64,000 nt of DNA from Prorocentrum cordatum. Lineage: Eukaryota; Sar; Dinophyceae; Prorocentrales; Prorocentraceae. Under the pieces are notes generated by a model. The model saw only the letters and a program-made list of their open reading frames with translations. It had not been told where the DNA came from and did no database searches. Where the stretch lies: contig CAUYUJ010003559.1 in assembly GCA_963575745.1 (NCBI GenBank), positions 410,423 through 474,422 on the forward strand. Reading direction: 5' to 3'. This document shows positions 51,516 through 63,067 of the stretch, piece after piece (position 1 is the first letter of the stretch; each line of letters starts with the position of its first letter). The position numbers were made by a program, and so were the translations under genes.

Positions 51516-53909
51516 TTAATCCTGGCGCCTCATGTTTTCAAAACTGGCAGTTGTTGCACCCAGTTTCGGGCCCCGGGCCCACGGGGCCCACGGACTGGCC
51601 GATTTTTGTTGCGCTGTGGCATTTGTTTCGAGACGTCGGATCTGAAAGGGTGGCGTGTTCTCCATCAACCGTCGTCTGTCGTCGTCTGTCAACCGTCACC
51701 ATCCTGAGCCTCATCCTCATGCTCAGCTCACCCTGGCCCAACTCTTCGCGCCAGTGCTCCTCCAGATGGTCGAGAGTTGAGCGACAGACCCTCCTAGCAT
51801 GCGTGGACAAAGGGAGGCGGCGGGCTTGGAATCTCGTTCGAGAACCTCACGGGCAAATCCAGCACCAGAGCACGCTTGCGCGCTTACTGCTCCGACTGGC
51901 TCTCTTGCCGCCGTCGCCGTGCTCCAGCGCATTCGCCAACCCTGTTGATGTGCGAAAGATTGACGGCCTCCCATCCAGCTGCGGATGGCTACCGCTTCCC
52001 TGTGGCTACACCGGGAGCGTCTCAATGCACGCCAACCCAAGTCGGCTGTCTTCGGAGCGTCTCCATGTGCCCCATGCGCGTCAACCCAAAGGAAATTGAC
52101 GCAACGCCGTGGTCAAGTCGAAGGGAACCCCCCTGCCGTTGAAGCCTTCCCCACCAGGGGGGGGGGCCCAGGGTGTGCCCCGCTCTCCCCCCCCGCTTCC
52201 GAGTGATTGATCCGGGCCAAGTTGGATCCAGGTGGCCTCCAGCATGAGTCGAGGAGGTCCCACGACGTCTCCAAGACGGTTCGAAGTGGCCACGCTCACT
52301 CACTCACTCACTCACAAAGAGCCATGTCGCACGACACATCAGCTCGGCAGGGGAAAAAATACCTGCCGCAGCCGCACAGGAAGGGCGGCAGTCCGAGGTT
52401 ACAACTAGGCACATGTAGGGTCAGTGCAACGACCATGTTGTTGGACAACTGCTTTCCAAATTGGCTGTCCATGCACTGCAAAACGAGGGTGCCTGAACAA
52501 TACTTTCTAAGCATCATCAGCAGGGAAGGAAGGAGTGGGGAGGGGAGGAGGCGGAGGGGCGGGGGGGGAGGAGGACAGGAGGCTATGGCTAGCTTCGCCT
52601 CCTCCCATATAACTGGGTTTAACCGTGGCAAATATATGCGTGGCCTTCCCCGTGCCCGAACGCTGGCGGGTCGCGAAGGTGCTGATGAACCAGGTGTCAG
52701 AACAACAACCCGTAGTGAAGACTGATCTGGCTGGGAAGCAATCCAACCATAAACCGCCAATTTCCGCATCAACACTGTAATGCTCAGTCGGTGCTGGCGG
52801 GCTAGCTGCCTGTCGTCTTCATTCTACATTCAGTGGCCACGGTGCCTCCGACAAACTCGCCGAAATGATAACATCCTTAAGCATCGTCCACGATGGGGGC
52901 CAGAGAGCGACGAGGACAGCCTCAAGACCAGCCAAAGAAGACAATGATTCGGGCCTCGACGGGCCACGGCCAACTTACAATCGCACTGTTAGAACTCTTT
53001 GCTCCAAGATGGCCCCAGGAGAGCCCCCCAGGCCTCTCAAAGGGATCCAGGAGACCCCGAAAAGGCAAATGAAAAACTCGTTTAGTCTACCACACAGAGC
53101 ACCAAGATGGCTGCAATCAGCCTCCAAATGCATCCCACAGCGAAAGACCCGCGAAGGCCTTCAGTGTTCACTCCTGTCGTCATCGTCGTCGTCTTGAACC
53201 CGCGAACTCCTCGGTTGCGTCGCGCCCTTCCTGGGGCCTCCCTCCAAATCCCCCTCGTCCTCCTCCTCCTCCTCCTCCTCCTCCTCCTCCCTTCAGGTTC
53301 ACCAGGACCGGCCGCAAGATCAAGCAAACACAACGTTCGCCACCGAAGGCTCTTCCCAAATCCACGGCGCTGTGAGCCAGTCAGTGTCGCGGGAATGGCC
53401 CGGTGCTAAGACGAAGCCAGGACGGGTACACAATCAAACAGGAACGCATCGGAAGCTTTCTGAAAGCTGGCGACTCCGGAGGATGCATCGGTTCGGGCGC
53501 GCACCCACACGCCAGCCACGATCCACAGCGGCGGCAAGCCAGCGCCGCGAGCCCGACAGTCCAGGGCATATCGGCACTGGCTCAGGCGCCCTCCAGATGT
53601 CGGGCACGCGCTAACATGCCTGGCGCCCTGGCGCCAGATCCATGGATCAGGAAGGTGCCTTCGAAACATGAAGCCAAAACCGCCACGTTTGGCGACAGAG
53701 TGCCTCGGCTCCGTAAAGAAAGCGTGGTCCATCGCCAATCCACGCGCCTCGAGGGTCGCCAGCATGGCGGCCTTCCCGGGAGACTGAAGGCCTCCCCAAA
53801 GCGCCGTCCTCCCCGACCCTCCCCCCCCAGAGGGGGACGGAAGGGGGGGACTAACTGGCCCAGGGGGGATGACTGACTTGGAATCTGCGATTCACCGCCG
53901 CTAGAGTGA
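51516..53909. other. No gene recognised
   Basis: Contains CTCACTCACTCA at about 52298, a G-rich patch at 52530-52580, a member of the GGCCCC repeat family at 53005-53060 and a CTC microsatellite at 53258-53290. Open frames on both strands are incoherent. Confidence 0.4.
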
Positions 53910-55291
53910 GGTCGGGCATGCCCCCCTACAGGCGGATCTTGGACAACAAAAAATTATCCTGGCGAAGGACCCAACCATAAGCAATTGTTCGTAACGCGTT
54001 GTGGGTGCCGCTTTCGGTGGGGCTCCCTATGGGGCCACGAAACGCTGCCTTGGGTGGGGGAACCGCATGCGAACTGCGCCACTGGGGCGGGCCTTCGGTG
54101 GAGCTCCCTATGGGGCCACGAAACGCTGCCCTGCGTGGGGGAGCCGCATGCGAACTGCGCCACTGGGGCCTTCGGTGGAGCTCCCTATGGGGCCACGCAA
54201 CGCTGCCCTGGGTGGGGGAACCGCATGCGAACTGCGCCACGGGGGCCTTCGATGGAGCTCCCTATGGGGCCACGAAGCGCTGCCCTGGGTGGGGGAACCG
54301 CATGCGAACTGCGCCACTGGGGCCTTCGGTGGAGCTCGTTATGGGGCCACGAAACGCTGCCCTGGGTGGGGGAACCGCATGCGAACTGCGCCACTGGGGC
54401 CTTCGGTGGAACTCCCTATGAGGCCACGAAACGCTGCCCTGGGTGGGGGAACCGCATGCGAACTGCGCCACTGGGGCCTTCGGTGGAGCTCGTTATGGGC
54501 CACGAAACGCTGCCCTGGGTGGGGGGAGCCGCATGCGAACTGCGCCACTGGGGCCTTCGGTGGAGCTCGTTATGGGGCCACGCAACGCTGCCCTGGGTGG
54601 GGGAACCGCATCCGAGAGCAGCCACTGGGGCCGTCGGTGGAGCTCGCTATGGGGCCACGCTGCCCTGGGCGGGGGAACGCATTGGGAAAGCAGCCACTGG
54701 GGCCTTCGGTGGAGCTCCCTATGGGGCCACGAAACGCTGCCCTGGGTGGGGGAACCGCATGCGAACTGCGCCACTGGGGCCTTCGGTGGAGCTCCCTATG
54801 GGGCCACGAAACGCTGCCCTGGGTGGGGGAACCGCATGCGACCCCCCACCCCCACTGGGGCCATCGGCGGAGCTCCCTATGGGGCCACGAAACGCTGCCC
54901 TGGGTGGGGGAACCGCATGCGAACACCCCCAGTGGGGCCTTCGGTGGAGCCCCCTATGGGACCACGAAGCGCTGCCCTGGGTGGGGGAACCGCATGCGAG
55001 CACCCCCACTGGGGCCTTCGGTGGAGCTCCCTATGGAGCTACGAAACGTGTGAGAGGTGTGCAGAGAGCAGAGGCAAGGAGGGGGAGGAGGGAGGAGGGG
55101 GAGGAGGGGGAGGAGGAGGAAGGAAGGTGGGACGCGGGGAGCTGTCTCTTCAGAACGAGGACCCAACACCACAGGATGGTTGGGAACACTACTCCAAAAA
55201 TGCCCTAGAATAGTCAAACATCAAAAAAAACGTCCCGAGACTATTGTTTGACTATGTTTGGATATTCCTCCTGTAGAGGGACACGCCCGAC
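53910..55291. mobile_element. 1.38-kb TIR element carrying a minisatellite
   Basis: Left GGTCGGGCATGCCCCCCTAC (53910) and right CTGTAGAGGGACACGCCCGA (55271) ends are inverted repeats of the same family as 51361-51515. The right subterminal 60 bp (CGTCCC...ACTA..TGTTTG.CTAT) is shared too. The interior is almost wholly a 77-bp tandem array plus a GGAGGAGG tract. No transposase, so non-autonomous. Confidence 0.72.
54005..55040. repeat. 77-bp minisatellite, about 13 copies
   Basis: Unit contains GGAGCTCCCTATGGGGCCAC, ACGCTGCCCTGGGTGGGGG and CCGCATGCGAACTGCGCCAC. Because 77 is not a multiple of three and the unit lacks stops, long frames are open in several registers on both strands; none is a gene. 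Confidence 0.93.
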
Positions 55292-55850
55292 CCCCAAAGG
55301 TCTGGACCCCTTTCCCGGGACCAGGTTTTTGGTACCCGGAGTGATTTTCGGACTGTCTCGGGGCCAAGGCTCCCACGGGGCACAGAATTGCCCAAACCGC
55401 CCGCCATGGTTCGGCGGCAAGCGAGGGAGGGAAGTAAGAAGGACGTCCCTTCTCAGAAGGCTCGGAAGTCTCCCGGCCTTCTGGTGAATGTTTTAAGCCC
55501 TCTCCGAAGACACAGAAAACTTCTCAGAAGGTGCGAGGGCCTCTGAGAAGTTCCACCGCCTTCTGAGAATGCCTTCTCCTTCTCAGTTCCCCCCCTCGCT
55601 CGCCGCCGAATGGTCCTATCGCATGAAAGAAGGTGGAGGTCCCTCCGTCCCCCGACAGCTCTTCCAAAAACCGCCCCTCGTGGTTTTTCACGGCGAGAGT
55701 GGGAGTCGGCTGCACTTCAGAGTGACCCTAGGCAGGAGTGATTTTTGGTGCGCGGCTTTGTGGGGGCGCGAGGGGGGCAAACCCAAGCGCGAAGGCCGTT
55801 GCTATCGCATCGCAGTCAGCGATCGGGGGTTCCAGTGGAACCTCCCTCAA
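55292..55850. other. No gene; imperfect foldback structure
   Basis: 55407-55431 (GTTCGGCGGCAAGCGAGGGA) is roughly the inverse of 55588-55614 (CCTCGCTCGCCGCCGAATGG). Between them, CTTCTCAGAAGG-type palindromes recur (55449, 55522, 55541, 55560). Confidence 0.5.
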
Positions 55851-55852
55851 GG

Positions 55853-56278
55853 TCACACCGGCGAAGGGTCACTCTGACGGGTAGTCGAGAGAGGAGGATG
55901 GGAGTGTCCCTCCTCTGCTTGGCGAGCTGAGCCGCGCGCGAAGCTCAGGTGCACCCCGTAGCTGCGGTGGCTGCCTGCGCAGCGGTAGCAGAGCACGGTG
56001 CCGTAGCTGACGCTCGCCCACTGCGGCCGCTCCGCGCCGCAGTCGAAGCACTCGGAGTTACCGACCAGCTCGCGGATGGCCGCTTGCTCCTGCTTCCAGG
56101 GCCCACAGAGCTTTTTACAGCAAGTTCGTATCGTGCCGACCCTGGCGTTGGTTCCTGACACCGCGGAGATCGTGCAATCTTGCACGATCGGCCGATTCCG
56201 ACACGCCAAGTCGTCCAAGATCCACCGATCCTGGGTCGCCAGCGGCGTTATGGCGGCGGGGTCGCCACCTGTCGGCAC
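55853..56278 (-). pseudogene. ArfGAP zinc-finger fragment
   Basis: The minus strand reads [20 protein letters not shown] followed by [20 protein letters not shown], a close match to the ArfGAP finger (C-x2-C-x16-C-x2-C, with the HR that supplies the arginine). ArfGAPs stimulate GTP hydrolysis on Arf GTPases. Homology stops right after VHLSFAR, where an intron or truncation must begin; the rest of the domain was not found. The upstream 70 residues are unrecognised. Intact exon or fragment cannot be decided here. Confidence 0.6.
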
Positions 56279-56640
56279 GACGCGAGCCTACCGTAGGACC
56301 TGAGTGCGCCGAGGAGGGGGACCAGGATTATGTCCTGGACGAGGAAGAGTAAAACATAAATTTGTCCGCCATCGGGAGCGCCTGCCACAGGGCGACCAGA
56401 AAGCTTATACCCCTAATGTCAGCTTGTGGTTCACAAATGAGCCCCCCCCGGGGCTGATGAATAGACCCCGCGGGGCGCGAAACAATTTGTTCAATGGCGC
56501 GCGCCAGGGGGTCGTCGCGGTCGCCGTCGAGGGAATCGTGTACCCCCCTGCACGGCAGCCTCAAAAACGATTGCCCTTTGTATAAAAATTGTTATAGGGA
56601 TCGCATACATCCGAGAAGACTCTTGCCCCTCTCAGGCTGA
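56279..56640. other. No gene recognised
   Basis: Short open frames on both strands without motifs. Confidence 0.4.
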
Positions 56641-56649
56641 TTACTGAAG

Positions 56650-57030
56650 TGCCACAGTCGTCGTCGCCGTCGTCGACTACTGCGGGCTGGGCCTACGCAG
56701 CCCCTCACCCCCCCATGGGGCGTCCGCAGTGCGTCGTCGTCGCCGCCGTCGTCGTCGCGTTGTTAACGTCGTCGTCGCGTTGTTGACGTCGTCGTCTTCG
56801 TGGCCGTCGTCGACTACAGCGGGCCGGGCCTACGCAGCTCCCCCATGGGGCATCCGCAATGCGTCGTCGTCGCCGCGGTCGTCGTCGCGTTGTTGACGCC
56901 GTCGTCTTCGTCTTAGTCGTCGTCGTCGTCGTCTTCGTCGACGGCTACAGCGTGCATACGCACCACCCCCGCCCCCCCCAAGGAGCATCCGCAATGCGTC
57001 GTCGTCCGCCGTCGCCGTCGCCGTCGCAAG

Positions 57031-57066
<36 letters not shown>

Positions 57067-57120
57067 TACTATCGTTGTCGCCGTCGTCGTGATCGTCGTC
57101 ATCGTCGTCGTCGTAGGACG
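56650..57120. repeat. Three composite GTC-repeat units
   Basis: Each unit has GTC-type repeats, then GACTAC(T/A)GCGGGC(T/C)GGGCCTAC, then ATGGGGC(G/A)TCCGCA(G/A)TGCGTC. Copies at about 56676, 56811 and, degenerate, 56939. The last continues into GCC/GTC repeats to 57115. Confidence 0.8.
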
Positions 57121-58320
57121 TTGTAGTGGAGTGGGGGGGAGGAGGAGAAGGAGGAACCCTTTCGGCCTGCCTCTTCCGCTCCTCCCCCTCTCTTCCGCTT
57201 CTTGGCTGTAGCCATGTCGGCATCGCCCGCCAGCCGAGGCGCCTCTTTCCCCCGCCTCCATTTTCTCTCCTCTCTCTAAACGTTTTGACCCGACCGCCCC
57301 GCTATATTGGAAGCGTTACTGTCCCCCTCCGCTGAAGCGGCGCCGCGTGCGTCGCGCCTGTCGCCCTCCTGCAGTCGGCCGGGCGTCGGTGCTAATCACC
57401 GGCGCCGCCGCCGTGTATTTCAATTTGGCGGGCGCCCCCCCCCCCCCGCGAGTCGCACGAGCAGAAGAAGCATTTTTTAACCACGCGCACCCCATGTTTC
57501 GTTAATCACAAATTGACATTACGGTGGCACGTCGAGGTACAAACCATCCAGCCGCCCTGGGGCAGGCATCCCCGACGATGTAGAAATTTGTGTCATGCCG
57601 TTCTTCGTCTAGTAAAAGAGTGTTGGCGCATCATGACCCGAGGAGTCTGCGCGGACCCCAACCCCCTTCGCGCTGTGAAAAAGTCACGGCGGGAGGTATT
57701 TCGCAGTCTTCGGCCCCAGGGGGTCCTCGCCAGACCACAGGACCTTCAAACAATGACACGTAAAAATACAAGACACAACAAGCCCAGGGAAAGAAGGCAG
57801 ATGTCGCGGGTCAACACGTTCAGAGAAAAACGGAAAGAGGTAAACAAAACAACCACGTCGGGGCTCTGGGGGCGGGGGGGTTGGGGCAGGGGGCGTGTGT
57901 AAAAAAATGGGGGGGCCATGAGACCTGGAAGGCATTATGGCCCCAGCCATGATATATCCACACACGCCCCTAGTCATAATTAAACATATGTTGGGGCGCC
58001 GATGTGAAACAGTTGGCATCGAAGAAACTGGTCTTAGAGGCAGTTGTTACTTACATCCTCCGCCGCCATTTGTTCTGGCCTCCCGCGCCGATGCCATCAT
58101 TACGCTCACCCGCGCCCCACCCCTCATCCTCCCGCCGCCGCCCCCATCCTCTTCCACCCTTGTTCCTCCTTCCGCCTTCACCCTCCTCCTCCAACTCCTC
58201 CTCCAACTCCTTCTCGTCGCACCACCATTACACCATCGCCATCACCGTCACCACAACCACCATCACCACAACCACCCAGCACCGTCATCATCACCACCAC
58301 CGTCGTCGTCGTCACCGTCG
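57121..58320. other. No gene recognised
   Basis: Mixed GC-rich sequence with a C-run at 57437-57448 and CTCCTCC patches at 58140-58210. No coding motif. Confidence 0.4.
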
Positions 58321-58324
58321 TCAT

Positions 58325-58513
58325 CGTAAGCATCATCAGCAGCAGCATCAGCATCAACATCAGCATCAGCATCAGCATCGTCCTCATCACGCCTCACCCC
58401 CTCCGCGCTATCCTGGGGCGCCAGGTAATGCTTCGACGGGGGCGCGCCAGGCTCGGCCGCGCGCGTGGGGGCAGCCTCGCTGCGCTGGGCGTGGGGGACC
58501 AGAACGAGGAGGG

Positions 58514-58555
<42 letters not shown>

Positions 58556-58600
58556 GGAGGAGGAGGAGGAGGAGGAGGAGGAAAAAGAAGAGAAACAGGA
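58325..58600. repeat. CATCAG, ATG and GGA microsatellites
   Basis: CAGCATCAGCATC at 58330-58385, GATGATGAT at 58512-58552, then GAGGAGGAG to about 58600. The bridge 58390-58510 is GC-rich and unassigned. Confidence 0.9.
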
Positions 58601-59099
58601 GGAGGAGCAGCATTGCCCTCTTTCCCGATTCCGCCCACATGCCGTCCAAACTTCGTCAACATAGTACAACATAGTATACAAATGCCGACGAAGCCCAACG
58701 AATACTAAACGGGAGTGCCAGAACCACAAGCATCTGTGCGACCCACTGTCGCTCCAATAAAGGACCACACAAGAGCAGTATGAGGGGGCTCACCACCTCT
58801 TCTTCCTGCCGTGCTACTTCCTTGCTGTTGCGAACGCGAACGGGCACGCGAACGCTGCAGGCTTGAGCCACAGCGGCAGCAAAACAGGCGGGGCGAACAC
58901 TCAGCGACAGTGGAATAGATACCGTTCGAGTATGGTGCTCAAGCGAGACTGATGTGCCTCGTCGGCCCACGCTCGCAAACAGTGCATGAACTAACGACGT
59001 GGCATGCAAGCTGATGAGAGGACGTTCTACTGACCACGCCCCCACCCTGGAAATAAGTCCCAAGCAACAGTCCCATGCTCGACTTCAATCACCTGCTCC

Positions 59100-59120
59100 T
59101 CCACGAACGTAGTTCGTGGA
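59100..59120. repeat. Hairpin CCACGAAC-GTA-GTTCGTGG
   Basis: Nine-base-pair perfect inverted repeat including the flanking T-A, 3-nt loop. Confidence 0.7.
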
Positions 59121-59156
59121 AGCAGCCCTCTCGCTCGGATGCTTATCGCGTCGCAT

Positions 59157-59175
59157 TCGCGAACATAGTTCGCGA
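59157..59175. repeat. Hairpin TCGCGAAC-ATA-GTTCGCGA
   Basis: Eight-base-pair perfect inverted repeat, 3-nt loop. Shares CGAAC-RTA-GTTCG with the hairpin 57 bp away, while the outer pairs differ in a compensated way. Confidence 0.7.
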
Positions 59176-59234
59176 CATGCGAGCGTCTGCATTATCCCTT
59201 GCCCTCGTTGGGACAGTGGGCTGCGCTGCTATAG

Positions 59235-59690
59235 TCAATGCGAACCCGGGGCGAATTTGCCCGCATTGTAGGGCGAACCGGTGGCGCCGTGATTCTGGTC
59301 GCTCCTGCCCTCGTGAACGAGACGACTGCGGAGCGAACTCGGCACTGTCTTCTTCTGTCGAACCTCGCTCAGCCGGAGGGTGTCGCGGCCGTAGCCGTAG
59401 CTGAGCTTCCCGTCCATGATGTCGAGAATGAGTTCACGGCCGAGGCTCGCCTTCATGATAGGCTCGGCCCGCATGTCTCTGGTATCGACAGCAAATCATC
59501 GATGTGCTCGGTGCGGAGCTGGTCTAATAGCCACCAAAAATTACCAGCCATGCTGCTTTCCGGAGGTGGTCGAACAGGATCCAAGGCCAGGGCGGAGAAG
59601 ACGGACATGCAGTCTACTAGCTCGGCGGCACGGCGTAGCCTCCTTCCTCCCCCAGCCTCCTGACTACCTCGGATGAGGCAGGTCCGCGCA
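59235..59690 (-). CDS. Hypothetical exon(s), unknown
   Basis: The minus strand reads AELVDCMSVFSALALDPVRP and NFWWLLDQLRTEHIDDLLSI in one frame (about 59630-59455), then KASLGRELILDIMDGKLSYG in another (about 59450-59330). Composition is globular and unlike the repeats around. No family recognised. The frame change may be a frameshift or a short intron. Confidence 0.4.
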
Positions 59691-60440
59691 CCATCCCATG
59701 GAGCGTCAGGAGGTGCGCCTGTAGACCGCCAGCTGCACCGCAAGCTGCCGAGGGTCGAAACGGTTTTGACGTGTTTGGGCGTTTTTCTGACTCCTTGGGT
59801 GTTCTGGTGGGTCGCATTAAGTGTTGTTCTCCTGGGGGAGCAAGAGGCAGAGGGGGGGGGGAAAGGGGAGAGGGGAGCGGTGAGGACGGGGGAGGAGGGG
59901 GAGAGGCGGGGACTCCCCGCCCTTCCCCCTCCTCCCACCCTTCCCCCCCAACCTCCCCGCTGGGGAGGCGTAGGGCGGGGGCCTTTTCCATCTTGTCGGC
60001 TCGTGCGACGCCGCACCCTGGGCCCCTCGCAGCCAGGTCCGAGTTCGAACCCCGCGTGCGTGGACAAGAAGTTGAATGGATGTTCTGCCCTCCCTGCTGC
60101 ACCGCCCGGGAAAGCTCCACATCTGCCCTTTCCGATGCACCAGCCGAAGGAGCTCTCTCGCGGGCCGGTGTCCCGATCTCTTGTCGTTCCCCCTGGGCCA
60201 GGGCATCAGGCCCTGATCTCTGGCGCCTTCCCGCTTGCAACCCCGGCGTCTCCTCATTGCCCCACCATCCTGTGATGTTCCGACCCCGCGGTGAATCAGC
60301 AGCGCCCCGCATCTCCTGCCTTCCTGCCTTCATCCTCCTCCTCCCCCTCATGCCTCCTCCCATCCCTGTCCCTGTACTCATCGTCATCGTCGTCCCTGTC
60401 GTCATCATCGTCGGCGTCTGCCATCGCCGTCGTCGTTGTC
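59691..60440. other. No gene recognised; G-rich patch
   Basis: 59850-59960 has GGGGGAGAGG runs on the plus strand. The rest has no motif. Confidence 0.4.
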
Positions 60441-60444
60441 GTCA

Positions 60445-60521
60445 TCGTCACGATCATCAAATCCTCACCATCATCAGCAGCAGCATCATCAATAGTAGCA
60501 TCAGCATAAGCAAATGCATCG

Positions 60522-60562
<41 letters not shown>

Positions 60563-60563
60563 G

Positions 60564-60602
<39 letters not shown>

Positions 60603-61088
60603 GCAACATCAGCATCAGCATCATCATCATCATCATCATCAGCAGCATAATCGTCATGAACGTCAGCATGCTCATCAGCAGCATCAGCATCAGCCTGAGC
60701 ATCAGCATCATCATCATCATCATCATCCTCATCATCATCGTCATCATCATCATCATCATCATCATCTGCATCACCATCATCATCAGCAGCATCATCAGCA
60801 TCATCAGTATCATCAGCACACAGCATGGTCATCATGATAATCAGCAGCAGCAGCAGCAGCATCAGCATCATCAGCATGATATGCATCGTCGTCACAATCA
60901 TCATCTGCATCAGCATCATCAGCAGCATCATAATAAGCATCATCAGCATCATCATCATCATCATACATCATCATCATCATCCTCATCAGCAGCATCAGCA
61001 TCAGCATCAGCATCGTCATCATCATGCGCAGCATCACCACAATCGTCATAATCTGCATCATCAGCAGCAGCACCATCATTGTCAGTAG

Positions 61089-61135
<47 letters not shown>

Positions 61136-61525
61136 CAATGATTAGTATCACCACCATCATCACCATCATCAGCATCATCATCAACATAATCATAAGCAAT
61201 TTCCTCATCTTCATCATCATCAACGTCAGCGTCGTCATCATCAGCATCATCAGCATCATCATCAGGATCATAATCACCATTATCATCAGCATCGTCGCCG
61301 TCATCTTCATCAGCAGCAGCAGCGTCATCGTTATCATCATCATAGTCGTCATCGTCATCCACAACATTATAATGAGCAGCATACCCAGCAGCAACATCAC
61401 CGCCACCGCCGATGCCAGCACAGCATCACCAACCTCATCCGCATCATCCTCATCACCATCGACATTATCATCGTTACCACCATCATCATCAGCGCCAGCA
61501 TCATCGTCAGTCGCATGGCTATCAC
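60445..61525. repeat. ATC trinucleotide microsatellite with CAG interruptions
   Basis: Second large ATC array. CAGCAG and CAGCATCAG interruptions are more regular than in the array at 20 kb. Confidence 0.95.
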
Positions 61526-61612
61526 TGTAGCGAGCTCTCCCGAAGACTCCACTGGCAGGATTCTCATGGCGCCACCGCCCCCAACTCGGCACACCCTTTA
61601 ACACGTTCGAGC

Positions 61613-61634
61613 TCCATAGCCAATTTGGCTCAAA
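61613..61634 (+). other. Relict dinoflagellate spliced leader
   Basis: Matches the 22-nt DinoSL at 19 of 22 positions; differences at leader positions 4 (G to A), 11 (T to A) and 22 (G to A). The centre reads TTTGGCTCAAA. It lies about 160 bp upstream of the LINE ORF1 start and in the same orientation, as expected when a trans-spliced mRNA is reverse-transcribed into the genome. Confidence 0.72.
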
Positions 61635-61792
61635 TGTTGTGCCTCCCTGCGAAACAAATTGGTACCGCTAGTCCGCGGCAGTGCCAGGGTGTTTGCACCC
61701 GACGTTTCCTCTCCGACTGGTTCGCCCCAATTCGGATTTCATTTCCTTGGAGTTCGCCCTCCAAGCATCACCACCACGGCTCCTCTCCAGCG

Positions 61793-63067
61793 ATGTCCTG
61801 GGGCCAGCAGGGGTAATACGGCAAGTGCAAGGGCTTCCCAGGTCTCCCTGGGCGCGCGGGTTCTGGCTGGCCCCCTCTGGTTCATGGTCCTCAGTACGGT
61901 GCTGGCGCCGGTGCCGACGCAGTTCAGAACAAGAGGTGGGAGTGCGAAGTTTGTGGCTGCGCCAAGACTGCTGCGAGAATCTTCTTCTATTGCAAGCAAC
62001 GCGGGTCCTACAAGCCTTCCTCAGGTCAGTCCTCGGCCTGGCAAGGCGATGCGGCCCAGCAGCTGTTCGGCTACAGCACCGGCCATTTTGGCGCCTCCCC
62101 TTGGAGGGCTGGAGGAAGGCCCCACCCTGGCAAGGGCTGCGGCGGCCCAGCCAACGGCACGCGCGCTGGAGCTGCGAGCCTCTCGGCGGATGAGTGTGAG
62201 ACCATGGCATCCCTACGCGACAAGCTCGGCGAAGGGAAGTAGGCTGAAGCCTATCGTCGTGCTGCCAAGGCCCTCACGGCGCCGAAGGAAGCTCCAGAGT
62301 CTGTCCAGGTCCGCCTCAACAAAGCCCATTGGGAGGTATGCGGGGTCAACAAGAAGCTCGAGGCAGCCCTGGGGAACCCCGAATCCTTGGAACGCCAGCT
62401 CGCAGAGCAGAAGACGGTGGTCCTGGAGTTGCGTAGCGAGGCCATCACCGCGGAGGCAGAACACAACTCCCTGATGCAGTGCTCACTTGAGCCCCAAGTA
62501 GTTCCGAGGGATAGGTCCCCCACGGTTCAGTGCAGGCTCTCACTTGAGGACACCTTGGATCATAATCGCCTCGCACAGGTCTTCGATATCAGTGTGTGGG
62601 ATATGTTCAAATGTGACGGCCTTGACCTCGGCGAAGAGGACAACGTGGAGATCGAGTCGCGGGTGCAGCAGCTCAGGAAAGGCCTCCCGTCCATGGCGGG
62701 CGCCCTGTTTGCGGATGCGAAGCAGAAGATGGACGAGCTCAGGCAGACGCACGCGGCGCACCTCAAGAGGTTGGCCGCCAAGCGGCGGCGCACTGACGAA
62801 GACGAGGAGGCTGAGATGCAAGGAGGCGGGGGTGCTCCGCCAGCCGCCGCACAGCCTGGTGCTGGAGCAGCTGATGCCTATCGCCCAGCCCCTGCGACGC
62901 CTGCGCTCGCTGGGCATCCTGCGCCTGCTTCGGCAGGCGCAGCCGCGGGGGCCACGGTCGAAAGCAAAGGCGCTGCCGCAGCCTGGCGCCGCCGCAGCAG
63001 CGGCGACGGGCTCCGAGGCCAACGGCGGGGGTCCGACCTTGGCTCCGCCCGCAGGCTCCGCCCGTGA
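61793..63067 (+). pseudogene. LINE ORF1 with degenerate RanBP2-type finger
   Basis: One continuous frame from ATG 61793 (MSWGQQG) to the stop at 63067, broken by two nonsense codons: TAA at 61814 and TAG at 62240. It contains RWECEVCGCAKTAARIFFYC (a RanBP2-like finger that has lost its last Cys and the Asn). Then come a helical region (LNKAHWEVCGVNKKLEAALG, SLERQLAEQKTVVLELRSEA), an acidic segment (KCDGLDLGEEDNVEIESRVQ) and an Ala/Pro-rich tail. No frameshift, so younger than the other LINE. Confidence 0.7.

Larger units (their letters stand above)
58601..59234. other. No gene recognised; contains two hairpins
   Basis: The two perfect hairpins at 59100 and 59157 are described separately. A minus-strand frame at 59063-58656 has no recognisable motif. 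Confidence 0.35.

Noticed and set aside
53985-55208. A 407-codon plus-strand frame and many similar ones
   Set aside because: They arise from a stop-free 77-bp unit that cycles through all frames. No unique protein sequence.
56240-56276. GGGG-TCGC-CACC near the ArfGAP fragment, similar to the mini-hairpin
   Set aside because: It lacks the mismatch column, has an unpaired inner position and lies outside the Copia element. Not enough to count as a copy.
62078-62092. GCCATTTTGGC inside the LINE ORF1, 11 bases of the leader core
   Set aside because: Self-complementary 11-mer within coding sequence, no further leader match on either side.
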